Assembly (NCBI RefSeq): GCF_025232395.1
Contig: NZ_CP065938.1
Span: forward strand, 62,001 to 126,000
DNA length: 64,000 nucleotides
Reading direction: 5' to 3'
From: Taurinivorans muris
GTDB lineage: Bacteria > Desulfobacterota > Desulfovibrionia > Desulfovibrionales > Desulfovibrionaceae
Positions 25,558 to 34,533 of the stretch are shown piece after piece. Every line of letters begins with the position of its first letter. The first letter of the stretch is position 1. Both the position numbers and the translations under genes were made by a program. The notes beneath the pieces were generated by a model that was not told the origin of the DNA, made no database searches, and saw only the letters and a list, made by a program, of their open reading frames with translations.

Positions 25558-27117
25558 ATGTTTGTATATCTGATCGGTGCTGGTCCGGGCGACCCCGGGC
25601 TTATCACCTGCAAGGGCTTGGATGCATTAAGCCGTGCCGATGTTGTTGTGTATGATTATTTGGCAAGTGATGTTTTATTGGATAATGTGCGCGCTGACGC
25701 TGAAAAGATATATGTTGGAAAAATAGCCGGCAACCATGCCATGAAGCAGGAAGACATCAACGCGCTGTTGGTGGAAAAAGCCAAAGAAGGTAAAATCGTC
25801 GCCCGTCTAAAAGGGGGGGACCCTTATATTTTCGGACGCGGAGGCGAAGAAGGAAGGGCTTTGTTTGATGCCGGCGTTCCGTTTTGCGAGATCCCCGGAA
25901 TAAGCAGCACTATCGCCGGTCCTGCTTACGCGGGCATTCCCTTGACAGACAGGACAGCCGCTTCTTCCGTAACCATTATAACCGGGCATGAAGACCCTGC
26001 AAAGCCGGATTCCGTGCATAACTGGGAAGCTCTTGCAAAGGGTGCGTCAACCCTTGTTTTTGTAATGGGCATGAAAAATTTGCCTGATATTTCAAAAAAT
26101 TTGATACATGCGGGAATGGACCCTCAAACTCCCGCGGCCCTTGTGCATTGGGGAACCATGCCTACGCAGAAATCGTTAAATTCAACGTTGGCGGATTTGC
26201 CTGACGCTGCCGTGCGTGAAGGATTTAAAAACCCTTCCGTCATTGTTGTCGGGAATGTTGTGTCTTTGCGTGACAAGCTCAATTGGAATGAAAAACGTCC
26301 TTTGTTCGGCAAAAGCGTTGTGGTGACCCGTTCACGGGAACAAGCCAGTGAAATGGTCACCATGCTCATGGCTTTAGGGGCGAACGTCATACAATATCCG
26401 ACAATCAGCATTGAAAAAATGGAAGATTATTCGCTTTTGGATGCGGCTCTTGACAGGATAGCGGAATTTTCATGGATTATTTTCACCTCCGTTAACGGGG
26501 TACGGCATTTTGCACGGCGTTTGCGTGAAAAGGGCTTGGATAGCCGCGCGCTGGCTCATGCTAAAATCGCCGCCATTGGTCCGGTTACCCGGAAGGAAGT
26601 GGAAAAACTGGGAATAATTCCGGATTTTGTTCCTGAAACCTTTGTTGCCGAATCCGTGGCGGAGGGACTTTGCAAATTTGCGGTTCAAGATAAGGAAATC
26701 CTTATTCCCCGAGCTTTGGAATCCCGTGAAGTTTTGCCGGAAGTATTGGCGAATGCCGGCGCCAAGGTGACTGTCGTTCCGGTATACAGAACAGTCAAAG
26801 CTCATGCCCGTAAGGAAGAGCTTGTGCAGGCGCTTGAAGAGGACCGTATCGACTGTATCACGTTCGCTTCTTCTTCCACGGTACGGAATTTCATGGAAAG
26901 CATACCTCAAGACGTGCTGAAAAAAGCAGGCAGGGTGCGCTTTGCCTCCATTGGTCCGATTACGACAAAAACCTTGGAAGAATTTGGCTTTAAAGCGGAT
27001 ATAGAGCCTAAGGATTATACCATTCCCGCTTTGCTTGCCGACATTACCGTTTATTTTTCAAAGGAAACGGACATGCAGTCACCCTATTACCAATCGCTTT
27101 TGAAAATTGCGAAATAG
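25558..27117 (+). CDS. cobA-hemD: Fused uroporphyrinogen-III C-methyltransferase / uroporphyrinogen-III synthase
   Basis: A 519-residue fusion. Residues 1-250 are a SAM-dependent methyltransferase (YLIGAGPGDPGLITCKGLDA, then GGDPYIFGRGGEEG and GIPLTDR) making precorrin-2. Residues 258-500 are a HemD synthase (VVVTRSREQASEMVTML, FTSVNGVRHFARRL, FASSSTVRNFM). Together they convert hydroxymethylbilane to precorrin-2, the branch point to siroheme, cobalamin and, in these bacteria, haem by the alternative route. The ATG at 25558 follows AGCGGAGG; a longer TTG-initiated frame is less likely. purN follows after 8 bases. Confidence 0.95.
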   Translation: MFVYLIGAGPGDPGLITCKGLDALSRADVVVYDYLASDVLLDNVRADAEKIYVGKIAGNHAMKQEDINALLVEKAKEGKIVARLKGGDPYIFGRGGEEGRALFDAGVPFCEIPGISSTIAGPAYAGIPLTDRTAASSVTIITGHEDPAKPDSVHNWEALAKGASTLVFVMGMKNLPDISKNLIHAGMDPQTPAALVHWGTMPTQKSLNSTLADLPDAAVREGFKNPSVIVVGNVVSLRDKLNWNEKRPLFGKSVVVTRSREQASEMVTMLMALGANVIQYPTISIEKMEDYSLLDAALDRIAEFSWIIFTSVNGVRHFARRLREKGLDSRALAHAKIAAIGPVTRKEVEKLGIIPDFVPETFVAESVAEGLCKFAVQDKEILIPRALESREVLPEVLANAGAKVTVVPVYRTVKAHARKEELVQALEEDRIDCITFASSSTVRNFMESIPQDVLKKAGRVRFASIGPITTKTLEEFGFKADIEPKDYTIPALLADITVYFSKETDMQSPYYQSLLKIAK

Positions 27118-27125
27118 GAAAAAAT

Positions 27126-27821
27126 ATGAGTTTGAAAATTGCTATTCTCGCTTCCGGCAGCGGTACGAACGCACAAGTGATTTTCGAGGCGGTTCGGCAG
27201 AAAAAGCTTGACGCTGAAATCTGTATTGTGCTTTCAAACAGACCGGATGCAAAAGTGCTTGAACGGGCTGAAAATTTCGGGCTGCCCCATTGTGCTGTCG
27301 ACCACACGCTTTTTTCCAGCCGTGAAGAATATGATGAAAAAGTTGTGGAAATTATCAAGGAGCACGGGGCGGATTGTGTTGTTTTGGCAGGATATATGCG
27401 TATGGTTACGCCGTTTTTTCTGGCAAGCTTTCCGGAGCGTGTCATCAATATCCATCCTGCGATATTACCTTCATTTCCGGGGGTTCACGGGGCAAGGGAC
27501 GCTGTGCGGTACGGGGTGAAGTTTTCCGGCTGCACCGTGCATTTCGTCAGCGAAGAAATGGACGCAGGTCCCATTATCATTCAGGCGGTTACTCCCTGTC
27601 TGCAGGATGACAGCGAACAAACGCTGCAAAACAGGATACATTGCTTGGAGCATAAGGTTTATGTGCAGGCTTTGCAGTGGCTCGCCGAGGACCGCTTGGA
27701 AATTATCGGGCATACCGTGCATGTTAAAGGAATAGGGAAGCAGCAGGCGAAAATCGTGGAAGTGAAAAGCGGGGATATCGGCATGAATGCGCTGATTTAT
27801 CCTCCTCTTGAAATAGCATAG
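27126..27821 (+). CDS. purN: Phosphoribosylglycinamide formyltransferase
   Basis: A 231-residue GAR transformylase using 10-formyl-THF in purine synthesis. IAILASGSGTNAQVIFEAV starts the fold. The catalytic Asn-His-Asp set is visible as VINIHPAILPSFPGVHG, with the histidine in GVKFSGCTVHFVSEEMDAGPII and the aspartate of MDAGPI. It is slightly longer at the C-terminus than E. coli PurN (212). Cotranscribed with cobA-hemD and closed by the terminator at 27825. Confidence 0.95.
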   Translation: MSLKIAILASGSGTNAQVIFEAVRQKKLDAEICIVLSNRPDAKVLERAENFGLPHCAVDHTLFSSREEYDEKVVEIIKEHGADCVVLAGYMRMVTPFFLASFPERVINIHPAILPSFPGVHGARDAVRYGVKFSGCTVHFVSEEMDAGPIIIQAVTPCLQDDSEQTLQNRIHCLEHKVYVQALQWLAEDRLEIIGHTVHVKGIGKQQAKIVEVKSGDIGMNALIYPPLEIA

Positions 27822-27824
27822 CGA

Positions 27825-27849
27825 AAGGGCGAGAAATCGCCTTTTTTTT
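27825..27849 (+). terminator. Terminator after purN
   Basis: GGCGA-GAAA-TCGCC with a GNRA-type tetraloop and eight T, starting 4 bases past the purN stop. Confidence 0.85.
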
Positions 27850-27874
27850 GTATACGGCATTTGGCAGGTATGGT

Positions 27875-28450
27875 ATGGAATTTTCAAAACAGGAAAAAAA
27901 CTATTTATTGGATATTGTCAGGTTGGTTTTGACTTCTTGCGTCGGGGCGGGCAAAAAACTTGAAGAATTGTCGTTTTCTGCTGTGCCTGACCCGAAATTG
28001 GCAGAAAAATGCGGGGCTTTCGTAACATATCATATTAAAAACGGGAGTGAAAAAGAATTGCGCGGCTGCATAGGGCATATGGAGGGAATATATCCGCTTT
28101 GGGAAACCGTTGCGCGCATGGCATATTCCGCCGCTTTTCACGATACGCGGTTTTTGCCTGTTGAAAAGAAGGAACTGCCTTTCATCGATTATGAAATAAC
28201 CGTGCTGACTCCTTTTGAACCTTGTGAAAAAATTGAAGATATTGAACTTGGCACCCATGGTATTCTTTTTGAATGTTTGGGACGCCGGGCTGTTTTTCTT
28301 CCGCAGGTTCCGGCGGAACAGGGCTGGGATAAAACGCAGACATTGGAGTTTTTGGCTTTGAAAGCGGGGCTTTCCAAAAACGCATGGCAAAAAAGCGAAG
28401 CAAAGTTCTTCGTTTTTAGGGGTATTGTTTTGGAAAACGGCTTGGAATAA
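27875..28450 (+). CDS. AMMECR1 domain protein
   Basis: The 191-residue protein matches the AMMECR1 family: GAFVTYHIKNGSEKELRGCI, then GCIGHMEGIYPLWETV (family signature LRGCIG) and EITVLTPFEPCEKIEDIELGTHGI. The molecular function is unsettled; in many prokaryotes it is encoded with Memo and radical-SAM partners, which are not seen here. The ATG at 27875 (after GGCAGGT) is preferred over an upstream TTG that lies inside the purN terminator. Confidence 0.85.
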   Translation: MEFSKQEKNYLLDIVRLVLTSCVGAGKKLEELSFSAVPDPKLAEKCGAFVTYHIKNGSEKELRGCIGHMEGIYPLWETVARMAYSAAFHDTRFLPVEKKELPFIDYEITVLTPFEPCEKIEDIELGTHGILFECLGRRAVFLPQVPAEQGWDKTQTLEFLALKAGLSKNAWQKSEAKFFVFRGIVLENGLE

Positions 28451-28473
28451 GAAATTTTGGGAAAAAAGACAGC

Positions 28474-28502
28474 TTGCTAATTTTTTTGATAGCAGGTATA
28501 AT
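28474..28502 (+). promoter_or_regulatory. Sigma-70 type promoter for the secreted protein gene
   Basis: TTGCTA (28474-28479), a 17-base spacer and a perfect TATAAT (28497-28502), 44 bases before the start codon at 28547. Confidence 0.7.
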
Positions 28503-28546
28503 TTTTAAATATTTATGATTTTAGCAGCTTTCTATGAGGTATTGTT

Positions 28547-29017
28547 ATGAAAGTCGGAAAAATTCTTGCAGGCTTTTGCTTGTGTTTTTCTTTGGTTGGC
28601 GTGCAAAATTATGCTCTTGCGGCGGAATCCATGCCGAATACCCCGCAAAAAATCAGCCAGCGGCTCAGTCCTGTCATGGTTGAATTCGAGGGAATAGACA
28701 GTATTGGTTCACGTCTTGCGACAAGATTGAAAGAACTGTATAATTCCAGTAACTTATTTCATCTTGAAGGAAATGATGTTCCCAAGTTCAGAGTGCTTAT
28801 TTCATCTGCTCCGGAATTTGAAACACGCCCTCAAATCGGAAGCGCCTATTCCGTTGTGTGGCTTTTTTCGTTGAGCGACGCAACCTTGCGGCATTATCTT
28901 TCCATGGAAGTCGGTGTTGTTTCCGGTGACGATGTCAATGACTTAGCTGCTAAAATTGTGGAAAAGACGGATACTGTCGCAATGAAATATGCGTATCTTT
29001 TCCCTGAAAAGAAATAA
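28547..29017 (+). CDS. Secreted protein of unknown function
   Basis: A 156-residue protein with a Sec signal peptide (MKVGKILAGFCLCFSLVGVQ, cleavage probably after ALA near residue 26). The mature part has KFRVLISSAPEFETRPQIGS and ends with YAYLFPEKK. It has no cysteines after the signal and no family motif that I recognise; it resembles small periplasmic conserved proteins of Desulfovibrionaceae. It has its own promoter, and rfbD follows 25 bases after it. Confidence 0.75.
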   Translation: MKVGKILAGFCLCFSLVGVQNYALAAESMPNTPQKISQRLSPVMVEFEGIDSIGSRLATRLKELYNSSNLFHLEGNDVPKFRVLISSAPEFETRPQIGSAYSVVWLFSLSDATLRHYLSMEVGVVSGDDVNDLAAKIVEKTDTVAMKYAYLFPEKK

Positions 29018-29042
29018 TCGCAACGGTTGATATAGGTTTTTT

Positions 29043-29921
29043 ATGAGTATGGAAGAAAAAAAGATTCTTGTTTTGGGCGGAAAAACAGGAATGCTTGGAC
29101 AAGCCCTTGTCAAAACCGGGCTAGCCCAAGGCTATGACGTCGCCACGCTTGGACGCGAAGACGGCGATATGACGGATTTTGAATTTTTAAAAGAAAAAAT
29201 CCGGCAGGTTAATCCGCACTGTATTTTTAATGCTGTTGCCTATACCGCTGTCGACAATGCGGAAGACGATGAACAAAATGCCGTGACAGTCAATAAACGT
29301 CTGCCGGAAATGCTTGCGGTCATTTTGAAAGATTTGCCTGTTTATTTAATCCATTACAGCACGGATTTTGTCTTCAGCGGCAGGCAAAGAAATCTTCCTT
29401 ATACGGAAAAAGACAGCACGGAACCGTTATCCGTATACGGAGCGACCAAATTGGCAGGCGAGCAGGCGCTATCAAAGCTTGATAGCTGTGCGGTTTTGCG
29501 TACAGCGTGGCTTTTCGGAGAGGGGCGCAAAAATTTTGTAAGCACGATTTTAAAGTTCGCTCAGGAACGGGACGCGCTGCGCGTTGTCGCCGATCAATTC
29601 GGTTCTCCGACCTATACGAGGGACTTGGCTGAAATGAGTTTTCTTATTATGAAAAATCATGGTGTCGGTCTTTTTCATGCCGTGAACAGCGGACAGGCGA
29701 GTTGGTGCGATTTGGCAAGCGAAGCTGTGAAGTTGTTTAATTTGCCAACATTTGTGGAGCCCATTGAAACGAAAGACTGGGTGCAAAAGGCTGTTCGTCC
29801 GAAGTATTCCGTGCTTTCAACGCAAAAATTGCAGCAGCTTTACGGGTATGTTCCAAGACCGTGGACACAGGCCTTACAGGAATATATTTTTGAAAATATG
29901 GAAACATTAAAAATACGATAG
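29043..29921 (+). CDS. rfbD: dTDP-4-dehydrorhamnose reductase
   Basis: A 292-residue RmlD-type short-chain reductase performing the last step of dTDP-L-rhamnose synthesis. It has the nucleotide motif LVLGGKTGMLGQALVKTG, NAVAYTAVDNAEDDE, STDFVFSG, the catalytic YGATKLAGEQAL (Tyr-x-x-x-Lys) and VLRTAWLFGEG. rfbA, rfbB and rfbC are not in the window. Next genes (Gate protein, lpxB) also concern the envelope. Confidence 0.93.
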   Translation: MSMEEKKILVLGGKTGMLGQALVKTGLAQGYDVATLGREDGDMTDFEFLKEKIRQVNPHCIFNAVAYTAVDNAEDDEQNAVTVNKRLPEMLAVILKDLPVYLIHYSTDFVFSGRQRNLPYTEKDSTEPLSVYGATKLAGEQALSKLDSCAVLRTAWLFGEGRKNFVSTILKFAQERDALRVVADQFGSPTYTRDLAEMSFLIMKNHGVGLFHAVNSGQASWCDLASEAVKLFNLPTFVEPIETKDWVQKAVRPKYSVLSTQKLQQLYGYVPRPWTQALQEYIFENMETLKIR

Positions 29922-29929
29922 GAAAGAAA

Positions 29930-30889
29930 ATGTTTAATATCGGTACGATAAGCCAAGGATTGTATAACAGCGTCAAAGACGGCGTTTTGGTTTGCAGGCG
30001 CTTGTTTCCAATGATCATTTCCGTTGTTGTTTTTGTGAAGATCTTATCGGAATTGAATTTAATCGAATATGTCGCCCTGCCTCTTGGACCGGTTATGGAA
30101 ACCATGGGGCTTCCGGTTGAATTCGGGCTTGTTTGGGCTGCTGCTATGCTTGTCAATATTTACTCCTCCTTAGCTCTGATTCCGAGCATCGTGCTTATGG
30201 TTCCCACAGTGACTGTGGAGCAGATGACCATTTTAGGACTTATCATCCTTATTGCTCATAGCCTTATTTTGGAAACAAAGATAGCGGGGCAATGCGGTCT
30301 TTCTATGACGGTGCAGGTTGTTTTGCGTATTGCTTCCGCTTGGATTGCAGGGCTTTCAGTGCATTATGCATGTTCGGCTTTCGGTTTTTGGCAGGAACCC
30401 GCAGCCGTTCTTTTTGAGGCTAAAACGGTTTCAAATACTTTCATGGGCTGGGTTTTGGGGGAATGCTACAATTTGGTGCAGATTTTCGTCATTGTCTGCT
30501 GTGTGATGGCTTTCAACAGGCTTATCAATGTGTTGAGAATATCCGATGCCATAGGCTTTGTTCTGTCGCCTTTGCTCAGGGTGCTCGGAATTTCAAAGCA
30601 GGCGACCAATATCGTCATTGTCGGGCTTGTGCTTGGCATTTTGTATGGAAGCGGCGTGATTATTCAAGCCATAAAAGAGGGCAGGATTTCGCATGGTGAC
30701 GCCTTTACAACCATGAGTTTGATGAGTCTTGCCCATGCCCTTATTGAAGATACCGTTTTGCTCGCTTTGATAGGCGGTTCAATTTGGGGACTGCTGGGGG
30801 TGAGGCTTTGCCTTGCCATACTTATCGGCGCTGTCATTAATGGAATATATTTGAAACGGTATCAGCCGACTATGGAAGGAACAGCCTAG
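29930..30889 (+). CDS. Membrane protein with two nucleoside-recognition (Gate) domains
   Basis: A 319-residue protein with about eight hydrophobic segments and two Gate-like repeats, the first around LGPVMETMGLPVEFGLVWAA and the second around LSPLLRVLGISKQATNIVIV. Such proteins resemble the core of nucleoside and ion transporters, but the substrate is unknown. Its stop codon overlaps the GTG start of lpxB by one base, suggesting a shared envelope-related transcript. Confidence 0.82.
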   Translation: MFNIGTISQGLYNSVKDGVLVCRRLFPMIISVVVFVKILSELNLIEYVALPLGPVMETMGLPVEFGLVWAAAMLVNIYSSLALIPSIVLMVPTVTVEQMTILGLIILIAHSLILETKIAGQCGLSMTVQVVLRIASAWIAGLSVHYACSAFGFWQEPAAVLFEAKTVSNTFMGWVLGECYNLVQIFVIVCCVMAFNRLINVLRISDAIGFVLSPLLRVLGISKQATNIVIVGLVLGILYGSGVIIQAIKEGRISHGDAFTTMSLMSLAHALIEDTVLLALIGGSIWGLLGVRLCLAILIGAVINGIYLKRYQPTMEGTA

Positions 30890-31998
30890 TGCGAAAAATT
30901 TGGATAAATTGCGGGGAACTTTCGGGAGATATCCAAGGGGCGGAATTGGTAAAAGCCCTTAAAGAAAACCGTGCAGATTTGGAATTTGTCGGAATGGGTG
31001 GAGAAAACTTGAAAAATCAAGGGGTTCGCACCCTTTTTCATATAAATGAACTTTCCGTCATGGGCATTTCCGAAGTTATTGAGGCATTGCCGAGGATTTT
31101 AGGTTTATTAAAGCGGATTAAGCAGGCGTTATTGCAGGAAAAGCCGGATGCCCTCCTTGTCATTGACGCGCCGGATTTTAATTTTCGCGTAATCGGCATG
31201 GCGAAAAAACTGGGTATTTCCGTGTATTATTTCATTCCGCCGAAAGTTTGGGCGTGGAGAAAATACCGTCTGCGTTTTTTAAAGGACAATGTGAAGAAAA
31301 TATATTCCATTCTGCCCTTTGAAGTTGAATTTTATCGGAAAAATAATGTGGAAATCCAATATATCGGAAATCCGTTGGTGCAAGTTGTCAATGCGGACGC
31401 ATACCGGCATATCGAGCCTGTTTCCGCCCGAATAGCCCTTATGCCGGGAAGCCGGAAAAGGGAAATCAGCGCGTTGCTTCCTGTTTTTTCCGAAATGGCT
31501 GAAAACATGGCGCGAAACAATCCTGATTTTGCGTTTTATCTTATTCAGGCACCGCAATTCAGCGAGGAATTTTTGCGTTCTTTTTGGAAAAGCTCTGTGC
31601 CGCTGCATTTCATTCCTGCTGAAAAACGTCATGCTTTCCTTGCAAGCTGTGAAATGGCTGTTGCTGCGTCCGGAACAGCCGTGCTGGAAACAGCTCTTCT
31701 TGGTGTTCCGACCATGGTGGCTTACAAAGTGAAACCGTTTTCTTATATGCTCGGAAAATTTTTCGTGCATGTGAAATATGTGAGCCTGCCCAATCTTATT
31801 TTGGGAAAAGAGCTTTTCCCCGAATTATTGCAGAACGATGCGAACGCCTTGAACTTGGCGGAAATTGCCAAGACATGGCATTACCATAAATCCGTGCGGG
31901 AAGAAATACGGAAAGGCTGCCTTCTTATCCGGGAAAAGTTGGGTGATACGAAAAGCGCAGAGCTTTTTGCGCAAGATTTTATTAAAGAACTTCTTTAA
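30889..31998 (+). CDS. lpxB: Lipid-A-disaccharide synthase
   Basis: The 369-residue GT19 enzyme joins UDP-2,3-diacylglucosamine and lipid X in lipid A synthesis at the inner membrane. Diagnostic segments are NCGELSGDIQGAELVKAL, FVGMGGENL, VMGISEVIEALPRIL, DAPDFNFRV, YFIPPKVWAWRKYR, LMPGSRKREISALLP and AASGTAVLETALLGVPTMVA. It starts with GTG overlapping the previous stop (TAGTG). Its presence shows a Gram-negative LPS-bearing envelope. Confidence 0.96.
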   Translation: MRKIWINCGELSGDIQGAELVKALKENRADLEFVGMGGENLKNQGVRTLFHINELSVMGISEVIEALPRILGLLKRIKQALLQEKPDALLVIDAPDFNFRVIGMAKKLGISVYYFIPPKVWAWRKYRLRFLKDNVKKIYSILPFEVEFYRKNNVEIQYIGNPLVQVVNADAYRHIEPVSARIALMPGSRKREISALLPVFSEMAENMARNNPDFAFYLIQAPQFSEEFLRSFWKSSVPLHFIPAEKRHAFLASCEMAVAASGTAVLETALLGVPTMVAYKVKPFSYMLGKFFVHVKYVSLPNLILGKELFPELLQNDANALNLAEIAKTWHYHKSVREEIRKGCLLIREKLGDTKSAELFAQDFIKELL

Positions 31999-32089
31999 TT
32001 TTTAAGGGCATGTGAGCTTGACTTAAACTTTTTAACAAGCTAACCTTATTAAGGTTTTATAATTAATAGCAATAAAAAAAGAGGCGATT

Positions 32090-32992
32090 ATGCTTTTTAA
32101 AAATTATCAAGTTTTTGTTTTTGATGAAAAAAGTGGCAAAAAGCGTAGTTTTACCATTAAATCTTCTCTCTTTGTTTATTTGTTTGCATGTTTTGTGATG
32201 GTTGCAGGAGCTTCCGGATATTTCATTCAGCATTATATCCGGACAAAAGATATTAAAAATGATTTGATTCTTGCAGAAAGAGAAATTGAAGAAAAAGAAA
32301 GCCGCCTCGTAGGGATTTTGGCTGAATTGGAATTTTTGCGGGAAGACATCAATAGGATTCGTCAGTTTGATAACCAGTTAAAAATGCTTGTCGGTGAAAA
32401 AACAGCCACGGAAGAAAGTTATATCGGCGGTATCGAATCCGATGAATTTAAAGTTGATATGCTTCCTTTGCACAGGCAGGAATTAGCCTCCCGTAAAATT
32501 CTCAGTTATATCCGCGACTTGAAAAAAGATTCCCAGCTGGAAGAAATCATTCAGCAGGATTTGATTGTTTATATGAATGAAAGCACCCAAAAATTGGCTG
32601 CCATTCCTTCCATTATTCCTTCCCAAGGTTTTATCACGTCACGTTTCGGTCATAGGATCTCTCCGTTCACCGGCACAAGGAAATTACATAAAGGGCTTGA
32701 TATCGCCGCTGTAATCGGTACGAAAATCATCGCGCCTGCCGACGGCAAGGTTGTTTTCGCCCAAAGTGACGGTGCTTACGGATTGAGTGTCGAAGTCGAC
32801 CATGGCAACGGCATTATCACCCGTTATGCGCATATGTCCAAAATCAATGTGAAACGCGGCGATTCCATCAAGCGCGGTTCTCTTATCGGTTTGGTCGGAA
32901 ACACAGGACGTTCCACAGGCGCTCATTTGCACTATGAAGTGATCGTGAACGGTGTGCATACTGATCCCATGGCTTATATCATTGAAAAATAG
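32090..32992 (+). CDS. M23-family murein endopeptidase
   Basis: A 300-residue protein with one N-terminal membrane segment (about 26-46), a coiled-coil region (about 58-100, with REIEEKESRLVGILAELEFL), and a C-terminal LytM domain. The zinc ligands are visible in RKLHKGLDIAA (His, Asp) and GAHLHYEVIVNG (His-x-His), with the extra active-site His in RYAHMSKI. It would cut peptide cross-links of periplasmic peptidoglycan or act as an amidase activator. Confidence 0.92.
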   Translation: MLFKNYQVFVFDEKSGKKRSFTIKSSLFVYLFACFVMVAGASGYFIQHYIRTKDIKNDLILAEREIEEKESRLVGILAELEFLREDINRIRQFDNQLKMLVGEKTATEESYIGGIESDEFKVDMLPLHRQELASRKILSYIRDLKKDSQLEEIIQQDLIVYMNESTQKLAAIPSIIPSQGFITSRFGHRISPFTGTRKLHKGLDIAAVIGTKIIAPADGKVVFAQSDGAYGLSVEVDHGNGIITRYAHMSKINVKRGDSIKRGSLIGLVGNTGRSTGAHLHYEVIVNGVHTDPMAYIIEK

Positions 32993-33010
32993 GATTATTG
33001 AAGCTGTTTT

Positions 33011-33781
33011 ATGTTTAGTTATATAGAAGATGTTATTTTTGAATTTTTTAACATGTATTTAAGAAATTCAATCTTTGATGTTGTGCTTCCGTTATTTGAA
33101 AGTTCTTTGCCCGTTTTTTTGCTTACGCTTGTTTTTTCCGTGATTTTCGCTGTTTATTGCAAGAAAAAGTACGGTGAAATGATTTACCGCGTATTGCTTT
33201 TTATGGGAATGCTCGGTCTGTCCGCTTTTTTCGCCCATGAAGGCTCGCATTTTTTCGCTTTTGAACGTCCGCGGCCTTTTCAGGAAATTGCAGGCACGAT
33301 GTATTATGATTCAAAAGACGGCACATGGCTGCAAGCGCAATATCCGAGCAGTGAAGGATACCATATTTTTGAGTCTGATATGACACTTGAAGCCGGCGAA
33401 ATGTTGGATGAAACCGCAGTTTTTGAAAATCAAGTGAAAAACCAAGAAGAAATCAGCGTGATAGAGCGGAAAGTTGTTGAAAACCCTCTCCATGTGGATT
33501 TGAAGCAGCTGCATATCAAATTGATTGACGGCTCCAAAAAGCTTTTTCCTTCTTCCGTAATCAGCATCAGCATGGCGGTTGCCGTTGTTATCGCTTTGTT
33601 AATGGCAAAAATAAGCCCTTATATTTATTTGTTTCCTCTTCTTATCGGTTGGTCGCAAATTTATACGGGCAGCGCGTATTTGTCCGATTTGCTGGTCGGG
33701 TGGTGTGTCGGTATTGTCGCGGTTTTTGTCGCATGGCTTTGTTTCGCATTGTTTTTCAGGATTACGGGTAAATATTTTTAA
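33011..33781 (+). CDS. PAP2-like membrane protein lacking the catalytic histidines
   Basis: A 256-residue membrane protein with the PAP2 phosphatase architecture. The first signature is kept in part (FAFERPRPF). The second reads LFPSSVISIS, where PSGH has become PSSV. The third reads WSQIYTGSAYLSDLLVG, where SRxYxGxHxxxD has lost both Arg and His but kept Asp. A periplasmic insert of about 110 residues separates the first two. With both catalytic histidines replaced it is unlikely to be an active phosphatase and may bind lipid. It lies 18 bases after the M23 gene. Confidence 0.7.
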   Translation: MFSYIEDVIFEFFNMYLRNSIFDVVLPLFESSLPVFLLTLVFSVIFAVYCKKKYGEMIYRVLLFMGMLGLSAFFAHEGSHFFAFERPRPFQEIAGTMYYDSKDGTWLQAQYPSSEGYHIFESDMTLEAGEMLDETAVFENQVKNQEEISVIERKVVENPLHVDLKQLHIKLIDGSKKLFPSSVISISMAVAVVIALLMAKISPYIYLFPLLIGWSQIYTGSAYLSDLLVGWCVGIVAVFVAWLCFALFFRITGKYF

Positions 33782-33787
33782 TTGCAG

Positions 33788-33813
33788 GCGTTACATTGTG
33801 TAACGCTTTTTTT
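33788..33813 (+). terminator. Terminator after the PAP2-like gene
   Basis: GCGTTACA-TTG-TGTAACGC followed by seven T. Confidence 0.85.
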
Positions 33814-33864
33814 ACGGCTTTTTTATATAGGAAAAATATAACGTATTGTTAGAGGGAGTATGCT

Positions 33865-34491
33865 ATGGGACTGCATGTTGTTGAACATCCGCTTGTGAAA
33901 CATAAATTGGGATTGCTCAGAAGCGTGGACACCCCGACCAATGTTTTCCGTGCAATTTCAAAAGAAATTACACGGTTTCTCATGTATGAGGTAACCAGAG
34001 ATTTTCCGCTGAATAAAAAAGTGGAAAAAGGCTGGGCTGGCCCTGTCGAGGTTGATTACATATCAGGAAAAATGGCGACGATAGTTCCCATTTTGCGTGC
34101 GGGCTTAGGGCTTATGGAAGGCGCTCTTGATATGGTTCCAGGCTGTAAAATCAGCGTGGTAGGCTTATATCGTGATGAAGAAACCCTTGAACCGGTTGAA
34201 TATTATGTCAAGTTGGCAAAAGATATTTCAAGCCGTGTTGCGATTATTTTGGACCCTATGCTTGCGACAGGCGGTTCGCTTATTGCTGCCATTGAATTAT
34301 TAAAACGCAATAAGGTGAAGAAAATTTACAGCTTGAATCTTGTTTGCGCTCCGGAGGGCGTGCAAAGGGTTCTGGAGAAATTTCCTGACGTTGAAATTTA
34401 TACGGCAGCCCTTGACGCCGGGCTTAATGAACAGGGGTACATACTTCCCGGGCTTGGTGATGCAGGGGATAGATTGTTTGGAACAAAATAA
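33865..34491 (+). CDS. upp: Uracil phosphoribosyltransferase
   Basis: A 208-residue type I PRTase converting uracil and PRPP to UMP. VPILRAGLGLMEGALDMVPG and the PRPP loop ILDPMLATGGSLIAAIELLK are diagnostic, as is the uracil-binding C-terminus LNEQGYILPGLGDAGDRLFGTK. A GAGGGAGT ribosome site precedes it. It forms a salvage pair with uraA, from which it is separated by a terminator-like hairpin. Confidence 0.97.
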   Translation: MGLHVVEHPLVKHKLGLLRSVDTPTNVFRAISKEITRFLMYEVTRDFPLNKKVEKGWAGPVEVDYISGKMATIVPILRAGLGLMEGALDMVPGCKISVVGLYRDEETLEPVEYYVKLAKDISSRVAIILDPMLATGGSLIAAIELLKRNKVKKIYSLNLVCAPEGVQRVLEKFPDVEIYTAALDAGLNEQGYILPGLGDAGDRLFGTK

Positions 34492-34497
34492 CACGTG

Positions 34498-34522
34498 AAG
34501 ATTGCTTAAGGCAATCTTTTTT
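34498..34522 (+). terminator. Hairpin between upp and uraA
   Basis: AAGATTGC and GCAATCTT pair across TTAAG with a following T-run. It probably attenuates readthrough from upp into uraA. Confidence 0.75.
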
Positions 34523-34533
34523 ATGGGGAAAAC

